Shown piece after piece: positions 33,601-44,503 of a stretch of 64,000 bases of DNA (within the stretch, counting starts at the first letter, position 1; each line of letters starts with the position of its first letter). Source of the DNA: Stemphylium vesicarium. Taxonomy: Eukaryota > Ascomycota > Dothideomycetes > Pleosporales > Pleosporaceae. The notes under the pieces are model-generated. The model was not told the DNA's origin, did not search any database, and saw only the letters and a program-made list of their open reading frames with translations. A program made the translations under genes and the position numbers. The stretch covers positions 1 to 64,000 of the forward strand of contig QXCR01000043.1 in NCBI GenBank assembly GCA_004380135.1. Direction: 5' to 3'.

Positions 33601-34940
33601 GCTGATGGTGCCTCCCGTCCTTGACAGGCCCAATTCGAGGAGGAAGTAATCCATTGATTCTCGACCGGACAAGGCTACCAAGACCAGGAGCTCGACTTCA
33701 TCCCGGTTCTGCTGATTGTCCATGATGGCAAAGTCCAACACGTACACGTCCTGTTGACTGCGTATCTCGGGTGCCGTGTCTGCCTGGATTATCGAAAGAA
33801 TCGCATCGTGTACGTCCACATCCCGCTGGTGGTTATGTTGTCCTGACCAGCTCAGGTCCCAAGTCTGAAAGAGACCGTTTCTTGTCACGGAGATGACATC
33901 CATGTGACCCTTTGCCTGCGATGTGCGGGCCTTAACGGAAGCAATAGTCTTGCGGATGGATCCTCCTAGAAGTCCCTTGAAGCTGAAGAAGCTACCTCCA
34001 GAGCCATTTGGTGCGCTTAGGATGGTGGTTGCGATATTGGGTCTGCCTTGCGAGTCGCGCAAGGTCAGTTGGGCTAGCCTACCGCTGCTAAAGACCAGGA
34101 CATGGCCCGCGTGCTCGACATCTACCAGGTCCGTTATGGTTTCTCCAGAGTACAACTTGACGAAGCCCTCGACACCTTGCTGGCGCTGGGGGTAGAGGCT
34201 TCGAGTGTCGGCGCTGTCGATGTTTTCCCAGAAGCTGATCTTGCCCGTCGAAGGCGCGAGTGCGACGACGCCAAAGTCGTTTGTGGGGCCGTTGCGAACG
34301 ATTGCACCAAGTGGTAGAGGCTCGGATGGCCTCAGACCAAAGTTCAGGTTTAAGGAGACGACCTTTGTAGGGCCGTTGGGGGCACTGTAGTCCCAGATGA
34401 GGGCTCGATCCGAGGTCAGGGCAAGCGCGAGGCCGGCGGACGGTAGAGCAGTCGCATATATCGGTGCTGTTGATGTGTGTTAGCAGGCGCGCATCGGACA
34501 AAACGAGGCTGCGGCGTACTGGAAGGGCGGAGAAGCGCTGACGGGAAGCCAGGCAGTTTCTTGACACTGTAGTTGGCGTTTTTCGTCTGAAGGGCGTCTC
34601 ATTAGTCACTTTCAACGTCGGAGCAAGTGTTTAGACTCACCAAATAGGAGCCCGTGTCCTCCTTGGGCGCGCGCTGCTTTGGGGCTGACTTCTTCTCGCG
34701 AACAGGCATGTCGACCAGAACAACCGAGTTCTCCACGCTCTGAACCGCATGGCCGTTCATCAGGGCGCTTCCATTCCCATTCATGTGCGCGTCGGTCGGG
34801 TCCTTGAAGGTCTCGTCGTTGAGCTTACTGCGCTTCCGGCTTCGTTGTTGCTGAGGGCCGTCCGAGTCCTTGCGCTGGCGTCGTCGAGGATTGCGCAGAG
34901 AGCTGCGCGCGCTCTGGATGGAAGCCTCGGGCGAGAACAT
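30691..34940 (-). CDS. NUP133: Nucleoporin Nup133
   Basis: A 1363-aa scaffold subunit of the Y (Nup84/Nup107-160) complex of the nuclear pore. The start MFSPEASIQSARSSLRNPRR and basic N-terminus are followed by a beta-propeller (about 100-500, e.g. LALTSDRALIWDY, ISFWENID) and an alpha-helical stack to the C-terminus (WRLLWHAEKLAAAHKLWNWY among its helices). Exons 34940-34641, 34586-34520, 34466-31149 and 31097-30691 sum to 1364 codons. The last intron is 51 nt and stop-free, with an ideal GTAAGT donor, TACTAAC branch and TTTAG acceptor. The C-terminus is acidic (DGDDESALDHEQDVEMVES). Confidence 0.93.
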
Positions 34941-35693
34941 GATGGATGATGTGGTGAGAGGTTGTTTTGGACGCGAAAGAGCGCGCCGGTGATGGTGTTG
35001 GCTCTTCGCTGCGTTGTTGGTGATTGACAACTGAGAAAGCGTCTGTTTTGGAAGCTTTGGTGACAGGGATCCGATCGACGCTAGGACGCGGAGTTAACCA
35101 ACGTGGTTTCACTACAACAAGGCCTCTGCCACGTAAGTCCCACTTTATCAGGCACATCCCACCCAACCAGTGCTTTTGGGTGAATTTGGGGCTTTTGGAT
35201 TGTGCGATCAAATTGAGGCAGTCCCGACTAAATGCGATGGCTGCACTCATGCTCTTGTACTGCCGCCGCACTGCAAGACGTCTTGCGAGTATAGGCTGAA
35301 AGGTTGTTGTCGGCAGACTCAACATCAGCATGCCGTTTGTAACTCATGTCTCTCGATTCGCTCCACTTCTAGTGGCTCGCTATTATCGCATACAGAGCTA
35401 AACAAGACAGACATATTCAGTTTGCTACAACTTCATCGCATTGAACAAAGAAACGCGTGTTTGTAGATTCATTTCTCATTTCTCATACTCATTACAATTT
35501 GTGTCAATCATATTGACCGTGAACCTTTTCCATCGCGGTGGTGAAGGCAGAAAATGTAGCTGCGTCCCCAATATACACATGTTTGGTTTGAGTGTAGCGA
35601 CGGCAGTTGCAAGGCAATGACTTCCCACGAATTGACCAGCCAATCAACTCGCAGCCATGCTGATAATGCCCTTGACTTGTGTGCATCCCGTGT
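34941..35693. other. Intergenic, no feature recognised
   Basis: Holds the Nup133 promoter and the 3' flank of the Stf2-like gene. No motif-bearing frame was seen. Confidence 0.5.
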
Positions 35694-36280
35694 CTACAAT
35701 TTCTTCTCGTGGTCCTCCTCAGCAATGCTGTTCTCGGTGGAAGTGGTGCTCTGCTTTTCAAGCTCCTCTCCCATGGGGCCATGGATCTCCTCCTCGAAGA
35801 CGGGCTCTGTCTCGATTGTCTCGAACTTGGTCTTGAAGTCCTTCATGTTGTGGGTCGACGAGTTACTTCGACGGCGCGCATAGGCCATGTTGGGCCTGAT
35901 GTCTTCGACTTCATCGCCAGCAGCGCCCCTTCATGTACTGTCAGCGGGTCATCCGGAACACGCAGTTGTAACGAGCAGAATGGTGCGAGACTTACCAGTT
36001 GCCCTTGCCGCTGCCTCCCTTCTTTGTCTTGGTCGGATCGGTATCAGCATGGCCGGATTTGGCAAAGTACTTGGGAAGTCTCGCTTCACGCTCAGCAGTG
36101 CCATCGGCAATGCCGGCGTGGTCGCGGTCAGTGAACTTGTGGGAACGAGTCACTGCATCATGGTCAGCGTCTGGTATGTGACAAGCTTGACTGAGGCATT
36201 GAATATCTTGATGTGAGCGGATGGGCTCAATGCTACTTGACTGAGAATGCAGATAGAGGCGGCGAAAGCATGTACTTACT
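35694..36280 (-). CDS. Stf2-like hydrophilin with split start codon
   Basis: Exon 2 reads TRSHKFTDRDHAGIADG, then KYFAKSGHADTDPTKTKKGG and GSGKGNWGAAGDEVEDI. The GSGKGNWGxxGDE block matches the yeast Stf2/Tma10 family of small hydrophilins (ATPase-stabilising factor, desiccation tolerance). No ATG precedes TRSHK in exon 2: the initiator is formed by the last A of exon 1 (36280) and the TG that opens exon 2 (36152), across a GTAAGT-GCAG intron of 127 nt. Exons 36280, 36152-35996 and 35928-35694 give 130 aa. It is longer than the yeast proteins (about 85 aa) because of an extra tail with FKTKFETIETEPVFEEE. The upstream leader lies in exon 1, beyond 36280. Very charged and predicted disordered. 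Confidence 0.82.
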
Positions 36281-37410
36281 GTTTGGTTGAGGGTAGGTTG
36301 AGTCAAGTTTGGGTGTGATGGGAGGAGTCAACGTGGGGTGATGTCGAGTTCAAGTAGTCAGGAACGGAGCTCGGAGCTACTCGAAGCGTGCTTCAAGGTA
36401 CTCTGAAGCGGGTCAGTACATGGTCTCGTGATGGGAGCTTTGGCCCTATTGCGTCGTCTTGCGTGAGGCCGCACAGCTGGCATACGTACCTTGCAGATCT
36501 GACCTGAGATGATAAGAGTCACAGCAACAATGAGCAAAGAGATGGTGATATTATATGAGGAGAGGAAGGAAAGCGTTGGTTTGATCGAGGAAGGCGCAGT
36601 GCATCTCACGCGTATCTCACAAAGCGGGGAAGCTGGCAGGAGCTTCCCCTTTATATCAGGCCTGAGTTGGGGCCCTGTAAACGCAATTGTCTAGAAGATT
36701 CGCCCTCAGCTGTCCACCTCGGACTATTACTGTTTTCATCGCAGTCTGCTCAGGCCAATCTTTTGGTTATCAATCCAATCTTCGGTTCCTGACCTATGTG
36801 AGGAAGGAACGAGGGGGGAGTGGGTACGTCACCGGTACCTGAGCTTGATGCCGGTCGCGTGCCCAGCAAAAGTATGTAAGATGCGAGCCTTTCCGCAACG
36901 CCGACGCAAAAGTCGTCAATTCCTTCAATCAGACGTCATTGCCGTGCTTCCGCGTCTCTATCTTGCAAAGGGAGTCCTGACCTGCGCAGCCTTTGCAGAC
37001 CACAGCTCCATGCCTTCAGTGACCTGCGTCCCCTACCCCGGATTCTACATGTATCCCTTGACGCTAATGCACTGGACCCACTCGCACCGGCCAAAGTCAT
37101 GCGCCATTTGATCCTACTCGCGCCGGATCACGTGTTTGTCAGCTCGTCGGCAGTCTTGGCGCCTGGAAAGCCGTCCTAAGTCGTATGACCAATCGCCGCG
37201 GATTTGTTGATTGCATCAGCAGCGCTTTCTCCGCCTCCGAGGCCGCAGACTGTCTTCAGAAAAGTTTCCCGGGCACGCTTTTGGTCATCTACACCTAATT
37301 CTTCTCACAAGTCTATTCATATTTTTCGCCAGACTTGTCACTGTCAACTCTGACTTTGCGACACGCACTTACCCCTCCACACGCACGCACAGCGCCCATT
37401 GTACCCCGCC
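36281..37410. other. Divergent promoter region, Stf2-like and Dre2
   Basis: Contains the leader and promoter of the hydrophilin (minus) and of Dre2 (plus). Apart from the TATA/STRE pair, I see no gene. C/T-rich sequence precedes the Dre2 ATG. Confidence 0.45.
36646..36655 (-). promoter_or_regulatory. TATA box next to STRE-like AGGGG
   Basis: On the minus strand this reads TATAAAGGGG: a TATA box fused to AGGGG, the stress-response element core. It lies about 370 bp upstream of the split initiator of the hydrophilin, a distance that fits a leader of 300 nt or so. Stress induction is the expected behaviour of this family. Confidence 0.35.
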
Positions 37411-38429
37411 ATGGCCCCGCGATGCTTGCTAATCGGTACGCCGTCCATTGCGGCGCACCCTGAGCGGTTGGACCAAGTCTACGAAATCCATCATCGTAAC
37501 TCGACAGATTTGCAGATGCTTGACCGCATCGCCGCTGGTCTGGTCAACCTCCCCGCCGCCACATACGATGTCGTTCTTCTCCTCGCCGACGCCGACGGCA
37601 CAACGCGCGAAAGCCACAAACTACTCGCACGCGATGTCATGAACAAAGTAGTCGGCGCATTGAAGGTTGGAGGAGTGCTTAAGAGCCAGGCTGGCGCCTT
37701 TGAGGGTGCAGAGAAAACAGAGGCTATCCTGGCAGGACTCACAGAGACGGCAGACGGCATGACAAAGCCCGAGCAAGAGGAGTCTGTGTCGATACCGCTG
37801 AAGTTTGGCAAGAAGAAGGCAAACGGCGTGAATGGAACAAATGGTGTCAACGGCGCAGTCAACTCCAATGGCACAGTCAACTCCAATGGCACGATTCCGC
37901 TCAACCTCAATGGCAAGCGCGACCAGCCAGCGCCTGTCAAGCCAAATGGCGTAGGCTTTGTAGACTTTAGCGACGACTTTGATGATCCTGTCATCACCGG
38001 CGAGGATGATGATCTGATAGACGAAGATGACCTCATCACCGAAGCAGACATGGCTCGGCCTGTGATTCAACGTACGTTTCTCCCATTATCCCACTTCCAT
38101 TTCCCAGCTAACAGATTCCAGCGCTTGAATGCCAGCCCAAGCCCGGAAAGCGACGTCGCGCCTGCAAAGACTGCACTTGCGGTATGAAGGAGAGGATCGA
38201 AGCAGAAGACGTGGCCAAACGCTCCGACGCCGACAAAGCCTTGAACTCGCTGAAACTCGATGCCGATGATCTCGACGAGGTGGACTTTACGGTACAAGGC
38301 AAGGTTGGCAGTTGTGGCAACTGTGCACTGGGCGATGCGTTTAGATGCGATGGATGCCCATATATCGGCCTGCCGGCCTTCAAACCTGGTGAGGAGGTGC
38401 GGTTGCTGAACAACGACATTCAGTTGTAG
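37411..38429 (+). CDS. DRE2: Fe-S cluster assembly protein Dre2 (anamorsin)
   Basis: Dre2 passes electrons from Tah18 to the cytosolic Fe-S cluster assembly machinery. The N-terminal part is a methyltransferase-like domain without obvious cofactor motifs; an Asn/Gly/Val-rich linker (NGVNGTNGVNG) and an acidic patch (DDDLIDEDDL) follow. The C-terminal CIAPIN1 region has the [2Fe-2S] set (CQPKPGKRRRACKDCTC) and the second set CGNC with CDGC. Exons 37411-38071 and 38122-38429 give 322 aa; the intron interrupts just before the first Cys of the set. Confidence 0.95.
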
Positions 38430-38966
38430 GGATCTGTTTGACTAAAGTTGCATTATATACATGGCGTACCGGTTCGCAAATTGTTTGATTGGGAATAGAT
38501 ATGGCGCTACGTAGCAAGTGCTTACTGGGCATGGGACCTGCCTAGAATATCACGATGATGAATGAAGCATGATGATTGTATAACAAGCTGTTCGTTCGCT
38601 CTCGTTTCTAAGGTCCTTACTGGGAAAGATTACTCCCATGTGTCTTCTTTTTCCAAACTCCACTGTAGAAGACCTTTTTCTTCCTTTCACGTCCGTTGGA
38701 TCGTGAAGTTTGAAAGCATTCAGTGTCTACCTTTTCGTTCATACAATGAGATGCTTTTATAGTATTCCAACTGCATCAGTCCTCCTTTACTTCTCCGCCT
38801 CTCAGCTAGTACATGTTGTTCTCCTACAGGATGTAATCATCGCTTCTAGTGCTCACAACCAGTGTCGATCTCCAGCGAAAGCTCAACACCATGTAAAAAC
38901 TTGGTTCGTTGGGTACGAACACTGACAAGGTAGCCGCGTGAAACTTCTCTAACAAGATACATGTTT
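38430..38966. other. Convergent 3' flanks, no feature recognised
   Basis: Between the stops of Dre2 (plus) and the acetyltransferase (minus). T-rich, consistent with 3' processing signals; no gene. Confidence 0.5.
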
Positions 38967-39473
38967 TCAATCTCCAATGTCCAACTCGAGCTTCAACGCC
39001 GTGCGCCCAGGGCCATAATAATCAGGCCGGCACTCAGCTTGTTGGAAGCCGCAAGATTGGTACAATGCCCTCGCTGGCTGTCGAATCTCGTCAACCCATA
39101 GAAAGATGGTTTGACAGCCTCCTCTTTCTATTTGTCTTCGAAGTGAGTGGATGAGTGCTTTGGCCAGTCCTTTTTTCCTTTCCTGCTCCACGACACAAAG
39201 TTTATGCAGCCAGGCTAATCTCTTCATCCGCTGATACACGAGATATGCGATCAACTTCTCCGTATCGTCTTTTTCTTTGAAAACGAGCAGTAGGCCTGTG
39301 TTGTTCTTCTTCAGCTCGACGTCGTAGTTGAAATGCTCGATGGCGGGGAATGTTTTCTTTTCCAGCTTGGCTACTTTGTCGGCAATGGCCGGGCGCTGTT
39401 TTGGTGGAAAAGATGAAAAGTCTTTGATCACGAAACCAGGTGGTGCTTTTGTTGTCGGGCTTGCGCCTGTCAT
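38967..39473 (-). CDS. GNAT-family N-acetyltransferase
   Basis: A 168-aa single-exon protein with GNAT landmarks: LLLVFKEKDDTEKLIAYLVY (strand pair), LHKLCVVEQERKKGLAKALI (the acetyl-CoA loop, here RKKGLA in place of R/QxxGxG/A), and RALYQSCGFQQAE (motif B with the CGF turn). The size and simple layout fit a stand-alone small-molecule or protein acetyltransferase. Substrate unknown. It is divergent from the RecQ gene, with about 435 bp between them. Confidence 0.85.
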   Translation of the reverse strand: MTGASPTTKAPPGFVIKDFSSFPPKQRPAIADKVAKLEKKTFPAIEHFNYDVELKKNNTGLLLVFKEKDDTEKLIAYLVYQRMKRLAWLHKLCVVEQERKKGLAKALIHSLRRQIERGGCQTIFLWVDEIRQPARALYQSCGFQQAECRPDYYGPGRTALKLELDIGD

Positions 39474-39908
39474 CGTGTATTTGATAATCCCCGAGGTATT
39501 GTCTCAGCGATTGAGAATTGACCAAGGAGCCTAGGACTCAGAAGTGGGGGCGATGGACTCAGAAATTCAACCTTCAAGACGGCCTTAGATGTCCATGATT
39601 GATGAAAGTTCGTGTGCCGTACGTAATATACATTCCTATGCCCTTGCAGTGAAATTTAGTGACTGCAAACACTTGGAGTTCAGGTCAAAGTGGGCCGCAC
39701 GTGCTAGCGCGTCGCACTTTCCACGCCGACGCGTCGACCGCTCAGCACAGCCAAACGCTTTCCCTCAACACCGTCTGGTGTTTCCCAATATACACATTTG
39801 TTCATCGCTTAAGCCGCCTTTGGGATCCACAATCTGGCGGTGACTCAACAGACATCTACGCAGCGTTTCAAATCTAAAATCTAAAATCAAACTGGGCTTT
39901 GTGGAATC
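39474..39908. other. Divergent promoter region, GNAT and RecQ
   Basis: Holds an ACGCGT at 39729-39734; otherwise nothing recognised. Confidence 0.45.
39729..39734. promoter_or_regulatory. MCB-like ACGCGT upstream of recQ
   Basis: The hexamer is the MluI cell-cycle box that in yeast drives G1/S expression of replication and repair genes. It lies about 175 bp before the helicase ATG. A palindromic hexamer will occur by chance every few kb. Confidence 0.25.
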
Positions 39909-41511
39909 ATGGCTGGCCCTAGGAAGCGCCCGTATTCTAATCTCGAATTCACTTTAAAAAAGGTCTTCAAGAAAGCGGCATTCAGGTAGATTCACGGATC
40001 TCCTCTCTCACGTCAGTGCTAACCTTCATTCAGACCACCACAACGCGAGATTGTCCTCGCCACATTAGAAGGTCAAGATGTCTTCGTCCAGGCTGCCACT
40101 TCATTCGGAAAGAGTTTGTGTTATCAACTACCGGCAGTTGTCGACTTTGGCAGTACGTGAGGAAACTTCATGCTGAACAAAATCACTGATTATCCCAGTT
40201 ACCATTGTCATCTCTCCACTTCTGGCACTCATGGTCTGTCGTCTCATGTCCGCCTCAACGACATATTCTCATGCAAACTAGAACAATCAAGTCGCTTCCC
40301 TAAGAAATGCCAACATTCGCGTCGAAACAATCAACAGCACGACACCTCCGGCAGACCGTAACAGAATCCTAGCAGACCTTCAATGTGGTCATCCCCTCAC
40401 TCGTCTCCTCTACGTCACCCCGGAATTCTGTCAAAGCGATCATTTTCGCAGAATCCTGCGAGTCATCTATTCCCAGAGCGAACTAGCCCGCATCGCCGTC
40501 GATGAAGCCCATTGTGTGAGCGAATGGGGCCATGATTTTCGACCTTCGTTCCAGCAATTGTCGTTTTTCAAGACCGAGTTTCCCGATGTACCAGTTATTT
40601 GCCTGACTGCCACAGCCACGGCGCGCGTAAGAGGCGACATCATCAAGACGCTGGCACTAGATCCCAAGACATTAACAATGTTCCGCATGAGTAGCAGCAG
40701 ACCCAATCTACACTACGAGGTTCGGTTCAAGTCCGATGATGAAGACCACTACGACGACTTCCTCGCCCTACTCAAAGCAATCCACGCCCGGCGCGCTGAG
40801 AATCCTACTCGCGCTTCTCAGCTTGCTTCGCAAAACCAGCGTACAGATAACGTCCCAGGCATCATCTACACGCTCTTTCGCAAAGACTGCGAGTCGCTGG
40901 CCTCCCGCCTCCGCAACGACGGCATAGGCGCAAAACCCTACCACGCCGGCCTCTCCGTGTCTGAGCGCGCCGACGCATTATCCGGCTGGATCGCAAACAG
41001 ACAAGGCTACGACATCATCGTGGCCACAACGGCATTCGGCATGGGAATCGATAAGGAAAACGTGCGCTTCGTGGTGCACTGGCAGATTCCCAAATCATTT
41101 GAGGGCTTCTATCAAGAAGCTGGTCGCGCGGGTCGTGACGGCAAAGCGTCCCTTTGCATCCTGTACTATGGGCGTGAAGACCGTGATCGTGCGGCCAATA
41201 TGATGGCTAGGGATGCGTCGAGACAGGCTGGTAAGAGTGGGGCGGGCGCTGACGCGCAACAGCAGCAACTTGTCAATCGCGCGAAGAGTCTACAGACCCT
41301 TGTTGCTTACTGTGAAGCTACGGACAAGTGTAGACATAAAGTCATTGCGAAGTACTTTGCTGATGATGGACCGACGCCGTGCGACTTTGCATGCGATTGG
41401 TGCAAGGATGCTGAGGCGCTGGTTAGGAGAAAGGAAAGTGGGCTGGCGAGCGAGGAGTGGTGTAGCACACAGAGGGCGGAGGGCAGGTATGATGTTGATG
41501 AGTATGAGTAA
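39909..41511 (+). CDS. Short RecQ-family DNA helicase
   Basis: A 3'-5' DNA helicase of the RecQ family. Motifs: the Gln motif region FRPPQREIV, Walker A as ATSFGKSLCYQLPA, ISPLLALM, DEAH box in AVDEAHCVSEWGHDFRPSF, CLTATATA, the VVATTAFGMGIDK and QEAGRAGRDG blocks of the second lobe, and a RecQ zinc region with YCE, C-x-H and CDFACDWC. It stops soon after, lacking RQC and HRDC domains, so it is nearer to small RecQ5/RecQ-like forms than to Sgs1/BLM. Exons 39909-39985, 40034-40152, 40199-40233 and 40282-41511 give 486 aa. The third intron has a weak GTCTGT donor. Confidence 0.9.
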
Positions 41512-41807
41512 TAGGTCATGTTGGGGCTGGGAGGTGTTGTGGAGTTAGTGGAGTATATGTAGCGTTGTGGATTTCACCTAGTCACTTCCATCATTTAGAG
41601 TGTGAGAGGTAACTCTAGACATGATACAACTCCATGAATGATTGGAAATTGAGCTGTCTAGCGCCTTGTCGCCGACGGTTTTTGGCCATTTTACCTCATG
41701 CATCTCTCAGGGTATCTACCGTCGAACCCACATCATCAACGCCGCCTTCATGCCTTGGCATTTCTCCGCCGTCATAAGTCGTAGAAAGAAACATAGAGTG
41801 CTCTAAG

Positions 41808-42746
41808 CTAACCAACAATCAAGGCTGCGCTAGGCACCATACCCGCCTCCTTGAGTGTCATTCCAAAGTCACTCTTGTCGTACGTCTTCTTAGGGAAGTT
41901 TACGGTAAAGGTGTTGACGCCCATGCCATCCTGCTCCAGCGCGTGTGCCACCTCGAAGAGTGTGGTCTCAACCGGGAAGGTCTTCATGATCCTTCCGCCA
42001 GGTGTCTGCAGCGCCAGTCGTGCTTCGGTGTATGCGCTCGCTGGCTTGCTCGTGCTAGGGCCAGAGGATGTCGCAAGAGGAGCTTGTACCGGCGTAGGAG
42101 GAGGGGCCTGACCAGCTCGCTTCGCCTTTTCCTCGTCGGCTTTGCGCTTGCGTTCCTGTTTATCTGCCTCGAGTTTGGCCAAGACACGCTTCCTTGCATC
42201 TTCATCGGCCTTCTTCTCTGCGCGCTTGGCCGCTGCCTCCTTCAAACGCTCCTTCTTCTGCAGCTCCTCCTTGATATCCTGAGACTCCTTTGTGGCCTTC
42301 ATGCGGATCTGATCGTTCTTCTTCTTGTCCTCCTTGTCCTGCTCCGACTGCATGGCGCGCTTCGCCGCCAGCTTCTCCCGCAGCTCTTGCAGCCGCTGCT
42401 TCTTTTCTTCTTCTGTGAGGGGCGCGATCTCTTCCGTCGATTCACTGAACTGCTCGTGGCCGGTCTTCTCGCCGTGGAATTGGGCTTGGTTGACGGATCG
42501 GAACTTCCTGCCGCATTCATCGCAGACGAGTGATTTTGCCTCTTCTCCAGGCTGTAGGGCGGGTGGCTCTTCTGAGGCGGCGGCTGCGGAGCTTGCTTGG
42601 GCTTCCTTGATCTCGTCGATGGACTTGTCTTGGTTGGTCTCGAGCCAGTCGATGGCGGGCTGGAGGCCACCGGAGGCTTTGATGGCGAGCTCCGCGCGAT
42701 CGCGAGGGAAGCCCATGTCGACGAGGGTATCTAGATCTGAAGCCAT
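41808..42746 (-). CDS. UBA-UBX domain protein (UBXN1/SAKS1-like)
   Basis: A 312-aa single-exon cofactor of the Cdc48/p97 segregase type. An N-terminal UBA domain (about 3-42: LVDMGFPRDRAELAIKASGG) binds ubiquitin; a C2H2-like unit follows (CDECGRKF with H-x5-H); a long charged coiled coil (about 105-215) leads to a C-terminal UBX domain (about 232-312: ARLALQTPGGRIMKTFP to the final SAALIVG). The order UBA, coiled coil, UBX is that of UBXN1. The start is chosen at MASDLDTLV, where the UBA begins; the frame is open further upstream without homology. Confidence 0.92.
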   Translation of the reverse strand: MASDLDTLVDMGFPRDRAELAIKASGGLQPAIDWLETNQDKSIDEIKEAQASSAAAASEEPPALQPGEEAKSLVCDECGRKFRSVNQAQFHGEKTGHEQFSESTEEIAPLTEEEKKQRLQELREKLAAKRAMQSEQDKEDKKKNDQIRMKATKESQDIKEELQKKERLKEAAAKRAEKKADEDARKRVLAKLEADKQERKRKADEEKAKRAGQAPPPTPVQAPLATSSGPSTSKPASAYTEARLALQTPGGRIMKTFPVETTLFEVAHALEQDGMGVNTFTVNFPKKTYDKSDFGMTLKEAGMVPSAALIVG

Positions 42747-43329
42747 CTTGAATGTGGCGTTGTGGTGAGAGTCGGGTGGGTGAGGAGATTCAAATTGTAG
42801 TAATCGTAACAGAGGCTCCACTGGGGCGGTCTTATATAACAAGAGGTGCAGGCGGTAGCGGGGAATGGAAAGGAACCCTGGAGAAGGTGGTCCGCAGATC
42901 TGCTGGGACTGACACTTTTGGACAAACAAGAGGTACTTGCTATGGCCTGTTTCACGATTCCAAGAGGCTTTCGCTATAGTATAGTCTGTGCGAGTAGTGA
43001 TAGTTGTAGCTGTCGTGGACACTAAAGGCGCTTCCAGAACCAAAAGCGTCACTGGCGCGACTGCTTCCATGGCCGCCCTGAAGCAACGTCATCGTCTCCC
43101 TCTCTCATCCACACCCTGCCACCTGCGACTACCTACATCCGCCCCAAAACAGCTTTCACCCTCCGCGCTTCTGTCTGCGCACTATTTACGCTTCCAATTA
43201 CACGAATCCCCGCCTGTATATCATTCCCGAGGTTGAGCGCGACTGAACACGGTAACCGCGGACCCGTACCTGATTACCAACAACACGCAAACCACCGCCG
43301 CATATTCGCAACCCACGTGCGCGCCCACC
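42747..43329. other. Divergent promoter region, UBX and VAP genes
   Basis: About 0.6 kb without a recognised gene. A frame on the plus strand (42988-43236) has no motif. Confidence 0.45.
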
Positions 43330-44503
43330 ATGTCTGTCGAGCTTGATCCCGTAGAGCTTGGTTTCAAGCGTAAGCCCCCCTCGGTGGCATTGGGCCCATG
43401 CAGCGATACTAAGCTGGCCAGGTCCCTTTCAGCACGAGGTGTCGCAGACCCTCCGCCTGAAGAACCCGCACTCTGACCCCGTTGCCTTCAAGGTGAGCAA
43501 GCGTCCCGAGCTTCCCCCGTAGTCTCCCCTGATATTGGACGCGCAGCTGACACATTTCAGGTCAAAACCACGGCTCCCAAACAGTACGGCTCCCGTGGCC
43601 CCTTCCCTGCCCACAACAACTGACGAGGGAACTCTAGATACTGCGTTAGGCCGAACAGCGGACGCATCGAGCCCGGCAAGGATGTAGAAGTTCAGAGTAT
43701 GCATACCATGCTGCGCGCAAACAAGTGGAGAAGTGCAGTAAACTGACACATGCGCCCAGTTCTCCTTCAGGCGATGAAGGAAGACCCGCCGCCAGACGCC
43801 AAGTGCCGCGACAAGTTCCTCGTACAGTCGGTGCTGGTTACTGCCGACAAGGAGTTCACCAATGTCGGATCTTTGGTACGCATATCAAGTTTGGACTATA
43901 GAATCAGCCACACCTAACCGCTTATTGTAGTGGTCGCACATTGAACAGACCAACAAGTCTTCGATCCAGGAGAAGAAGATCAGGGTCCTTTTCCTCGCCC
44001 CCGACGACGCCGGCCCGAACGCGACTCCTGCGAAGACTAACGGTCTAAGCCGCGATTCTATGGCTCCCTCTCCCTCTCCCTCCCACGAGGCCGTTACCCC
44101 CCAGCGCGGCGTGTCCGACGCTTCTGGACCCATTTCCGTCCCGCAGGACCGCCCAAGCGACAGCAAAAACCTGGGAGAAATCAAGAATGAGACATTCAAC
44201 CCCGCGACGGGCGGTGGTGCGCAGTCTGCCTTCAACTCGGCTGCTGCAAGCGTATCGAACGCCATGCCGTCCTCCGGAGACGTGGAGGCTCAGCTCGCTG
44301 AAGCCAAGGCCCAGATTGCACGATTGACACAACAGGTTAGCGAAGCCACCGGTCTACGCCAGCGCAAGACGGGACCCGCCCAAGACTCGAAGCAACAGGT
44401 GTCAACTGCTACCACACAACAAGCTCCTGCGGGTGGGGTGCCTGTCCAGATTACAGCTCTCCTGTGCCTCATAAGCTTCCTGCTGGCTTACTTCCTCTTC
44501 TGA
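43330..44503 (+). CDS. VAP/Scs2-like ER contact-site protein
   Basis: A tail-anchored ER protein that binds FFAT-motif proteins at membrane contact sites. The MSP domain (about 3-125) starts VELDPVELGFKRPFQHEVSQ, contains KTTAPKQYCVRPNSGRIEPG, the VAP signature, and FLVQSV. A Ser/Pro-rich linker, a short coiled coil (VEAQLAEAKAQIARLTQQV) and a C-terminal transmembrane segment (VQITALLCLISFLLAYFLF) finish the protein. Six exons (43330-43369, 43422-43492, 43561-43583, 43638-43696, 43760-43875, 43931-44503) sum to 293 aa; one exon is only 23 nt. It is the most intron-dense gene here with asparagine synthetase. Confidence 0.94.
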
